Shown in pieces: positions 16,700 through 22,335 of a stretch of 22,335 bases of DNA. A program made the translations under genes and the position numbers. The first letter of the stretch is position 1, and the number at the start of each line of letters is the position of its first letter. Source of the DNA: DASVSE01 sp036399715 (GTDB lineage Bacteria > Bacteroidota > Rhodothermia > Rhodothermales > Rubricoccaceae). The notes below the pieces were generated by a model. The model had not been told where the DNA came from, ran no database searches, and worked only from the letters and a program-made list of their open reading frames with translations. The stretch is taken from NCBI GenBank assembly GCA_036399715.1, contig DASWMO010000069.1, positions 1 to 22,335 of the forward strand, written 5' to 3'.

Positions 16700-18579
16700 C
16701 CCGCTCTGCCCGGACCGCTCTCGCTGTCCTGTCTGCCACACTGGTCGTCACGGCGGCGCACGCGCAGCCCGCCCCGCCCGCGTGGGTCGCCGACGCCGTC
16801 GCCTACCAGATCTTCCCCGAGCGGTTCGCCAACGGCGACCCGTCCAACGACCCGACGTGGGCCTCGCTGGACTTCAACGACCGTGTCCGTCCCGAGACGT
16901 GGCGGACGACGCCGTGGACGGCGGACTGGTACGCCCGCGCCGACTGGGAGCGCGCCCTCGGCGACAACTTCTACGAGGATGGCATCTTTTTCCGCCGGAC
17001 CGGCGGCGACCTCCAGGGCGTAATCGACCGCGCGGACTACCTCGACTCACTCGGCGTCACCCTCGTCTACTTCAACCCGCTCTTCTACGCGGCCTCCCTC
17101 CACAAGTACGACGCGACGAGTTACCACCACATCGACCCGTACTTCGGGCCCGACCCCGAAGGCGACATCGCAGCCATCGCGACCGAGACGGTCGACCCGG
17201 CGACGTGGCACGTGACGGCGGCAGACCGCCTCTTTTTCGAGACCGTCGCGGCGCTTCACGCTCGCGGCATCCGCGTTGTCCTCGACGGCGTGTTCAACCA
17301 CACCGGAACCCACTTCTGGGCCTTCGAGAGCATCCGCCGCGACGGGCGGGCGAGCCCCTACGCGGACTGGTACGAGATCACGACGTGGGACGACCCGGCG
17401 ACGTCTGCCTCGGAGTTCGACTGGAACGGATGGTGGGGCTTCAAGCCGCTCCCCGTCTTCGCCAACGACAGCACGGGCGCCGACCTCAACGCCGGCGCGA
17501 AGGCCTACATCTTCGACGCAACGCGCCGCTGGATGGACCCCAACGGCGACGGCGACCCCGCGGACGGCATCGACGGCTGGCGCCTGGACGTCTCGGGTGA
17601 GGTCCCGGACGGCTTTTGGCGCGACTGGACCGCTCTCGTCGCCTCGGTCAACCCGGATGCCTACACGGTCTCTGAAGAGTGGGGCGACGCCTCGGGTTAC
17701 CTCGCCCGGACCGGCTTCCAGTCCGTGATGAACTACCACGCCCTCGCCATCCCCGCCGACGCGTTTCTCTGGGACGGCCGGCAGAACGCCCAAGCCTTCG
17801 CCGACACGCTCGCCGCCCGCTTCGACGCCTACCCCGAGGCGACGCGCGCGGGCCTGTTCAACCTCTACGCCGGCCACGACACCGACCGCCTCGCGTCGAT
17901 GATCGTCAACGGCGGCCTCGGAGGCAACTACGACCGCGACGCGGGCCCGCGCCAGACGGACGGCTACAGCGTCCGGGCGCCCAACGCCGCCGAACGCGAC
18001 GTGCAGCGCCTCGCCGTGACGCTCCAGATGGCCCTCCCGGGCGTCCCGATGCTCTACTACGGCGACGAGGCGGGCATGTGGGGCGCCGACGACCCCGACG
18101 ACCGCCAGCCGATGGTCTGGCCCGACCTCGTCTATGCCGATCAGGCCGAGGACCCACTCGGACGGCTCCGCACGCCGGATCCGGTAGCCTTCGACCGCGA
18201 CCTGTTCGCGTTCTACCAGCGCGCGATCGCCCTGCGCCACGGCGACGCCGTCCTGCGGCACGGCAGTCTCCGCGTCCTCGCCGCTGACTCGGTCGCGCAG
18301 TCGGTCGCCTTCGAGCGGACGCTCGGCGGCGAGCGCCGCGTCGTCGCGCTCAACCGCAGCGACGAGAGCCAGTTTCTGGCCTTCCCGGCCGACGCGCCGC
18401 GGACGCCGCTCGTGCCAATCTTCGCCTCCGGGGGCAGCCTCGCGGCCGTCCCGTCGCTCGTGTTCGTCCTCGACGAGGCTGGCGGCTCAGGCGTCGGTCT
18501 GCGCCTGCCGCCGCGCACAGCCGTCGTCTTCCGCCCCGCCGACGGCCCCGACGTTCGCCCCAACGGCCTCCACGAGTGA
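16696..18579 (+). CDS. Periplasmic GH13 neopullulanase/cyclomaltodextrinase-like enzyme
   Basis: This 627-residue GH13 enzyme has a signal peptide (about 1-24, ending AHAQ), no lipobox and no T9SS tail, so it should stay in the periplasm. It opens directly with AVAYQIFPERFANGD, the start typical of maltogenic amylases, neopullulanases and cyclomaltodextrinases, and lacks their usual N-terminal CBM34 domain. Catalytic motifs are intact: DGVFNH with Asp197 and His202, GWRLD with Arg296 and nucleophile Asp298, acid/base Glu327 in SEEWGD, and GHDTDR with His394-Asp395. An insertion with DPATWHVTAADRLFFE precedes region I. It probably trims imported maltodextrins to maltose or glucose before ABC uptake. 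Its ATG overlaps the preceding stop by 4 bases and its stop overlaps the next GTG, so translation is likely coupled. Exact substrate is uncertain. Confidence 0.9.
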   Translation: MTRSARTALAVLSATLVVTAAHAQPAPPAWVADAVAYQIFPERFANGDPSNDPTWASLDFNDRVRPETWRTTPWTADWYARADWERALGDNFYEDGIFFRRTGGDLQGVIDRADYLDSLGVTLVYFNPLFYAASLHKYDATSYHHIDPYFGPDPEGDIAAIATETVDPATWHVTAADRLFFETVAALHARGIRVVLDGVFNHTGTHFWAFESIRRDGRASPYADWYEITTWDDPATSASEFDWNGWWGFKPLPVFANDSTGADLNAGAKAYIFDATRRWMDPNGDGDPADGIDGWRLDVSGEVPDGFWRDWTALVASVNPDAYTVSEEWGDASGYLARTGFQSVMNYHALAIPADAFLWDGRQNAQAFADTLAARFDAYPEATRAGLFNLYAGHDTDRLASMIVNGGLGGNYDRDAGPRQTDGYSVRAPNAAERDVQRLAVTLQMALPGVPMLYYGDEAGMWGADDPDDRQPMVWPDLVYADQAEDPLGRLRTPDPVAFDRDLFAFYQRAIALRHGDAVLRHGSLRVLAADSVAQSVAFERTLGGERRVVALNRSDESQFLAFPADAPRTPLVPIFASGGSLAAVPSLVFVLDEAGGSGVGLRLPPRTAVVFRPADGPDVRPNGLHE

Positions 18580-19268
18580 TTCCACGCCTCGCTGTTCTGC
18601 TCCTGACGCTCGCTCTCGCCGCGCCGGCGATGGGGCAGGGGAGTGGCCTCGCGCTCGCGCGATGGACCCTGGAGTCGGTCCCACCGGACGCCGTCCTCTT
18701 CGCCCAGAACGACGCCGACACAGGCGCGCTCCTGGCACTTCAGGCGAACGGTCTCCGCCCCGACGTGCGGATCGTCCGCGCAGACGACGCCGCAGCGGCT
18801 TCCCTGGCCGCTGCGTGGGAGACGTCGCTCCGGGCCGTCGTCGGCGCGCTCACACTGGACCCCGAGGTCTTTGGCCGGGCAGCTCCGGCCGTCGTCAGCG
18901 CTGGCGCCTACCAGCGGCCGGGCCGCGCCGACGAGCCGCCGTTTGATCTTGCGGCTGCTGAGGGGTCCGCCAACAGCGTTCACGGGGTCGACTTTGCCGG
19001 TCCGCCCGAGGGCATCGTGAATCTCGGTGGGGTCGTCCTGTTTGGACTGCTCCAGACCGCCGTCTCGCACGCCCAGGCTGGCGACGTGGCCTCCGCGGAG
19101 CGCGCCTACGCCCGCTCCCAGACGTTTGCAGACGAGGCGCACCTCGCCGACGACCCGCTCGTCGGGATCGCCCGCGAGTGGATCGACGACGCCCTCGCCG
19201 CGCACCGAGCGTTGGCCCGATCCGCCTCGGACAGAACCGTAGGCCCGTCCACACCTCCCGCCCCATGA
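18576..19268 (+). CDS. Small secreted protein resembling the soluble C-terminal part of DUF2723 proteins
   Basis: This 230-residue protein begins at GTG 18576, overlapping the upstream stop by 4 bases (GTGA), and has a signal peptide of about 20 residues. Residues 36-70 (VPPDAVLFAQNDADTGALLA, then LQANGLRPDVRIV) resemble the conserved 'pdAilft.gDnDtfpLwylQ...girpDVrvvn' stretch in the periplasmic tail of DUF2723 membrane proteins (Bacteroidota glycosyltransferase-like family). The membrane part of that family is absent. The C-terminal 65 residues are Ala-rich helices with a TPR-like look (AQAGDVASAERAYARSQTFA). The function is unknown. Placement between a periplasmic amylase and the binding protein suggests a periplasmic role tied to glucan use, but no catalytic residue can be named. 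The DUF2723 resemblance comes from memory and is moderate. Confidence 0.7.
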   Translation: MIPRLAVLLLTLALAAPAMGQGSGLALARWTLESVPPDAVLFAQNDADTGALLALQANGLRPDVRIVRADDAAAASLAAAWETSLRAVVGALTLDPEVFGRAAPAVVSAGAYQRPGRADEPPFDLAAAEGSANSVHGVDFAGPPEGIVNLGGVVLFGLLQTAVSHAQAGDVASAERAYARSQTFADEAHLADDPLVGIAREWIDDALAAHRALARSASDRTVGPSTPPAP

Positions 19269-20506
19269 AAGCAGCCCTCGCGCTCACGTTCGCTCTCGGC
19301 CTCGCCGGCTGCGCCACGGCCGACGGCCCGCCGCCGCCCGGCGAGCCGACCGTCGTCCGCATCTGGCACCAGAAGGACGCCGCCGAGCGTGACTTTCTCG
19401 AGCAGTGGGTGAGCGCCTACAACGGCCGGCAGGACACGATGGAGGTCATCCTGCTCTACAAGGAGACAGAGGAACTGCGCAACCAGTACCTCTTCGCCGC
19501 CATCGGCGGCAAGGGGCCGGACCTCTTCTACGGCCCCGCCGACAACATCGGCACGCTGAGCGTCACCGAGACCGCGATGCCGCTCGAAGACGTCCTGCCG
19601 GCCGCCTTCGTCGCCGGCTTCGACTCGACGGGCCTGCTCCGCTACGACGGCCACCTGCTCGGCGTCGCGGACCAGGTCGGCAACCACCTCACGTTCGTCT
19701 ACAACCGGGCCCTCCTGCCCGAGCCGCCGCGCACGCTCGGCGCGCTCGACTCGCTCGGCAGCCGCCTCACGCGCGACACCGATGGCAACGGCAGCCCCGA
19801 CGAGTACGCGCTGACGTGGAACTACACCGAGCCGTTCTTCTTCATCCCGTTCCTGACGAGCTTCGGCGGCTGGGTGATGGACGATGCCGGCAACCCGACC
19901 CTCGACACGCCCGAGATGGTCCGTGCGATCCAGTACGTCCTCGACCTGCGGGACACGTACCACGTCATCCCGCGCGAGTCGGACTACGAGACAGCCAACA
20001 CGCTCTTCCGCGACGGCGCCTCGGCCGCGATCATCAACGGCCCGTGGTCGTGGGCGGGCTACGGCGAGGCCGGCGTAGACTACGCGCTCGCCCCGATCCC
20101 GTTCAACACCGAGACGGGCCTCTGGGCGCAGCCGATGGCAGCTGCGAAGGCATACTCGGTCAACCCCGCCGTGCCCGAGTGGAAGCTGCCGGCCGTCCTC
20201 GGCCTCGTCGGGCTGCTCACCGGCGACGAAATCCAGACTGAGATGGCCGCCCGCCTCTCGACGATTCCGGTCCGCACGGCCGTGCGCAACGGACCTGCCG
20301 TGGCCGCGAACCCGATCCTCCAGCAGTCGCTCGCCCAGATCGCGCACAGCCGCCCCATGCCGACCGACCCGCGGCTGCGCCAGATCTGGGACGGCATGAA
20401 GGGCCCCTACCAGCTCGTCATGAACGGCGAGGTCACGGCCGAGGAGGGCGCCCGCCAGATGCAAGAGAATGTCGAGAAGCGGATCAACGACACCTTCCTG
20501 AACTGA
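19265..20506 (+). CDS. malE: ABC-transporter sugar-binding lipoprotein, MalE type
   Basis: This 413-residue extracellular solute-binding protein (family 1) has a lipoprotein signal with lipobox LAGC and Cys16, so it should be membrane-anchored in the periplasm. Typical features include IWHQKDAAERDFLEQWVSAY at the start of the first lobe, LLGVADQVGNHLTFVYNRAL, a DTDGNGSPDEY loop near residue 171 common in maltodextrin-binding proteins, and GASAAIINGPWSWAGY. The ATG at 19265 overlaps the preceding stop (ATGA). A longer frame opens upstream at 19178, but only this start gives the lipobox. Context with three GH13 enzymes and a MalF-type permease supports maltodextrin as ligand. The gene symbol rests on family and context rather than on proven specificity. 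The residues after the Cys (ATADG) lack the acidic surface-export signal known in Bacteroidota. Confidence 0.9.
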   Translation: MKAALALTFALGLAGCATADGPPPPGEPTVVRIWHQKDAAERDFLEQWVSAYNGRQDTMEVILLYKETEELRNQYLFAAIGGKGPDLFYGPADNIGTLSVTETAMPLEDVLPAAFVAGFDSTGLLRYDGHLLGVADQVGNHLTFVYNRALLPEPPRTLGALDSLGSRLTRDTDGNGSPDEYALTWNYTEPFFFIPFLTSFGGWVMDDAGNPTLDTPEMVRAIQYVLDLRDTYHVIPRESDYETANTLFRDGASAAIINGPWSWAGYGEAGVDYALAPIPFNTETGLWAQPMAAAKAYSVNPAVPEWKLPAVLGLVGLLTGDEIQTEMAARLSTIPVRTAVRNGPAVAANPILQQSLAQIAHSRPMPTDPRLRQIWDGMKGPYQLVMNGEVTAEEGARQMQENVEKRINDTFLN

Positions 20507-20510
20507 GGAG
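20505..20510 (+). promoter_or_regulatory. Possible ribosome binding site GAGGAG overlapping the malE stop
   Basis: GAGGAG overlaps the TGA of the binding-protein gene and lies 12 bases before GTG 20523. It is the only clear Shine-Dalgarno-like sequence I noticed in front of a gene in this window. It supports the upstream start for the permease, although the spacing is slightly long. Confidence 0.35.
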
Positions 20511-20522
20511 CGCCCGGCCGGG

Positions 20523-21578
20523 GTGGCGACGTGCATCGCCTCCGGTCTGCTCACCTTCCCGCCCCACCTGATGCTGGACGCCCCGACCGACGCGATGGCC
20601 CTCGAGATGAGGGAAAAGAGCCGCGGCACCATGGAGCCTCAGGGCTCGCCGCGTATGCCTGCGACCGACGGCGCGCTGCCGTCGAGCGGAATGAGCGAGG
20701 CGTGGCGTCAGCGTCTCTTCCTCTTCGGCATGATGGGCCCGATGGCCGTCATCGTGCTCGCCGTCGTGGCGTTCCCGTTCCTGTACAACGTAGTCCTCTC
20801 GTTGTCCAACATGAACATCTACACGATGCGCGACTGGCACATCGTGGGGTTCCACCAGTACGCGAGCGTCTTCGCCGAGCCCGCCTTCTGGGGCGTCTTC
20901 GGGCGGACCATCGTCTGGACGGCCGTCAACGTGTTCTTCCACGTCGTGCTGGGGGTCTTCCTGGCCGTCGTGTTGCACCAGAAGTTTATCAAGGGCAAGC
21001 CCGCGTGGCGGATCCTGCTCATTCTGCCGTGGGCCGTCCCGCAGTACATCACGGCGCTCACGTGGCGCGGCATGTTCAACTTCGAGTTCGGCGCAATCAA
21101 CCTCTTCCTCGGCAAGCTCGGCATCGCGCCCGTCTCGTGGCTCACGGACCCGTTCAACGCCTTCGCCGCGGCCATCATCACCAACATCTGGCTCGGCTTC
21201 CCGTTCATGATGGTCATCGCCCTCGGCGGGCTGCAGTCCATCCCGGGCGAACTCTACGAGGCCGCCGACGTGGACGGCGCGAGCGCGTGGACGCAGTTTC
21301 GCCGAATCACGATGCCGCTCTTGCGGCCGGTCATGATCCCCGCGATTACGCTCGGGACCGTCTGGACGTTCAACAACATCAACGTCGTGTGGCTGATCTC
21401 GAACGGAGGCGAGCCGAATAACCAGACGCACATCCTCGTGAGCTACGTCTACAAGGCCGCCTTCTCGGATTACCGCTTCGGCTGGGCGGCGGCGCTCTCG
21501 ATGGTGATCTTCGCCGTCCTGTTCCTCTTCACCCAGGTCTTCCTCAACCGGACGAAGGCGACCGAGTCGATGTACTGA
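20523..21578 (+). CDS. malF: ABC-transporter permease, MalF type
   Basis: This is an inner-membrane permease of the binding-protein-dependent sugar ABC family, 351 residues from GTG 20523. The first membrane helix is near residues 69-95 (GPMAVIVLAVVAFPFLYNVV), followed by about five more. The cytoplasmic EAA loop that docks on the ATPase is clear: EAADVDGASAWTQFRRITMP starting at residue 246. It lacks the large periplasmic loop of E. coli MalF, as in most short MalF/UgpA proteins. The start is uncertain: ATGs also occur at 20571, 20595, 20607, 20631, 20655 and 20691. The stretch 20523-20607 has strong coding-type third-position GC, which favours an upstream start and a cytoplasmic tail of about 60 residues. 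It follows malE by 16 bases. The partner MalG and ATPase MalK are not in the window. Confidence 0.88.
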   Translation: MATCIASGLLTFPPHLMLDAPTDAMALEMREKSRGTMEPQGSPRMPATDGALPSSGMSEAWRQRLFLFGMMGPMAVIVLAVVAFPFLYNVVLSLSNMNIYTMRDWHIVGFHQYASVFAEPAFWGVFGRTIVWTAVNVFFHVVLGVFLAVVLHQKFIKGKPAWRILLILPWAVPQYITALTWRGMFNFEFGAINLFLGKLGIAPVSWLTDPFNAFAAAIITNIWLGFPFMMVIALGGLQSIPGELYEAADVDGASAWTQFRRITMPLLRPVMIPAITLGTVWTFNNINVVWLISNGGEPNNQTHILVSYVYKAAFSDYRFGWAAALSMVIFAVLFLFTQVFLNRTKATESMY

Positions 21579-21673
21579 GGGCGAGGCGGTACGAGATTCC
21601 GGCTGCTGAGTGCGCCGGCTGCCGTCGTGCCTCCGTCCTCCGAACCCCGTACCGTGCCGTACCGCCTCGCCCT
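21578..21673 (+). repeat. 16-bp perfect inverted repeat spanning the permease/lipoprotein junction
   Basis: AGGGCGAGGCGGTACG (21578-21593) starts at the last base of the permease stop codon. Its exact reverse complement lies at 21658-21673, just inside the next gene. The 64 bases between include the candidate start codon at 21654 and a CCGGCTGC direct repeat (21599 and 21615). If transcribed through, this would put the start codon at the base of a long-range stem. It could be regulatory or a mark of a rearrangement. Confidence 0.6.
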
Positions 21674-22335
21674 GCTCGTTCTCGCCGTCACGGTCTCCGC
21701 GTGCTCCGACGACGCCGTCGAGCTTCAACTCGCGCAGGACGGTCCACCATCGCTCGCGGCCCTCGCCGTCGATGTGGCGCCGGCGACGGACTCGCTCGCT
21801 GAGGTGCGGACGGCGTTCCTGACCGACGGGGCCGGCGCCGCATGGCTCGATGGGCTCGCCGCGCCAGCCCTGGATGCGGGGTTCTCGGTCGGCCCGGCGC
21901 GCGTGCTCGACACGTGGACGTGGCACCTCGATGCTGACTCGGTCGACCTCGGACCCGAGACCCGCACGCGCGGCGTCGCCCGGCCGGACTTTGTCGTCCG
22001 CGCCTACGCCCCGCCCGACACGGGCGGCGTGCTGATCCGGATCCTTGCCACCCTCCAGCGCTCGGCCCGGCCGCACCTGACGGAGCGCGTGACGCTGCTC
22101 GACCGCCGCGGCGCGCTCCTCGTCGACGTGCCCGACTCGGTCGGGACCGTCGGCTTCCGGCCGATTGCCAGTGACCGCGGCACAGCCGACGCGTACCGGG
22201 TGAGCGAAGCCGGCGGTGCGCTCGTCTTCGCGCGGCCCGCCGCCCCGGGCGACTCGGCCAATGCCGCCGCGTGGACGGCCGTCGTGGCCGCTGGCCGCGG
22301 CGCCGCGGCCGTCCGCTCGGCGCGGCCGACCGAGC
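21654..22335 (+). CDS. Lipoprotein of unknown function, N-terminal part (runs off the window)
   Basis: From GTG 21654 the frame stays open to the end of the window, giving 227 residues without a stop. Residues 1-17 (MPYRLALLVLAVTVSAC) form a lipoprotein signal with lipobox VSAC and Cys17. The Cys is followed by SDDAVE, which resembles the acidic surface-export signal of Bacteroidota lipoproteins. The rest (ATDSLAEVRTAFLTDGAGAA, then VLDTWTWHLDADSV, VLIRILATLQRS, LTERVTLLDRRGALLVDVPD) looks like a beta-rich N-terminal domain, possibly the front of a larger glycoside hydrolase, but I do not recognise the family. It follows the permease by 75 bases, where a malG gene would often be. GTG 21627 is an alternative start but gives a poorer signal peptide. 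Third-position GC is as high as in its neighbours. Confidence 0.72.
   Translation, partial: MPYRLALLVLAVTVSACSDDAVELQLAQDGPPSLAALAVDVAPATDSLAEVRTAFLTDGAGAAWLDGLAAPALDAGFSVGPARVLDTWTWHLDADSVDLGPETRTRGVARPDFVVRAYAPPDTGGVLIRILATLQRSARPHLTERVTLLDRRGALLVDVPDSVGTVGFRPIASDRGTADAYRVSEAGGALVFARPAAPGDSANAAAWTAVVAAGRGAAAVRSARPTE

Noticed and set aside
21576..21654. Stop-codon readthrough or fusion between the permease and the last gene, which share a frame
   Set aside because: The downstream protein has its own lipoprotein signal peptide, so separate initiation is far more likely.
1..22335. tRNA or rRNA genes, CRISPR arrays, insertion sequences or phage genes
   Set aside because: No cloverleaf, regularly spaced repeats, transposase-like product or phage gene was found. 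Base composition is uniform across the window.

Overview
The window is about 22 kb of very GC-rich DNA (clearly above 60% by eye, with G or C at almost every third codon position). All genes lie on the + strand. Several traits point to a GC-rich Bacteroidota-like bacterium, most likely Rhodothermota of the Rubricoccaceae/Rubrivirga type: type IX secretion (T9SS) C-terminal sorting domains, a TonB-dependent receptor with an N-terminal CarboxypepD_reg-like domain, a PorV/PorQ-family barrel, and the near absence of Shine-Dalgarno sequences. The lineage is inferred from gene content and composition, not from a marker gene.

Region 1 (1-8376) starts with the 3' end of a parvulin-type peptidyl-prolyl isomerase. 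It continues with three outer-membrane or secreted genes: a 943-residue TonB-dependent receptor, a 1321-residue secreted protein with Asp-rich calcium-loop-like motifs, an FnIII-like domain and a T9SS-like C-terminus, and a 345-residue PorV/PorQ-family barrel. There is no SusD-like gene, so this looks like a TonB receptor, giant secreted partner and PorV-like module.

Region 2 (8377-10835) holds a 702-residue T9SS protein made of four tandem carbohydrate-binding-like repeats, which may be an analogue of SusE/SusF. It is flanked by hairpin-rich spacers. The downstream spacer carries two strong hairpins with different stems but the same eight-base loop, then a perfect 14-bp palindrome just before the amylase genes.

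Region 3 (10836-end) is a compact alpha-glucan operon. Two tandem paralogous GH13 enzymes carry T9SS tails. Through 4-bp overlaps they are followed by a periplasmic neopullulanase/cyclomaltodextrinase-like GH13 enzyme, a small secreted protein resembling the soluble tail of DUF2723 proteins, and a lipoprotein MalE-type binding protein. A MalF-type permease follows, then the start of an unidentified lipoprotein that runs off the window. No malG or malK is seen here.

The working model is that starch or another alpha-glucan is bound and cut at the cell surface by the repeat protein and the two T9SS amylases. Oligosaccharides would cross the outer membrane through the TonB receptor system, be trimmed in the periplasm by the third GH13 enzyme, and be imported by the MalE/MalF ABC transporter. 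Enzyme families and secretion signals are read directly. The substrate and the link between the TonB module and the glucan operon are inferences from proximity.
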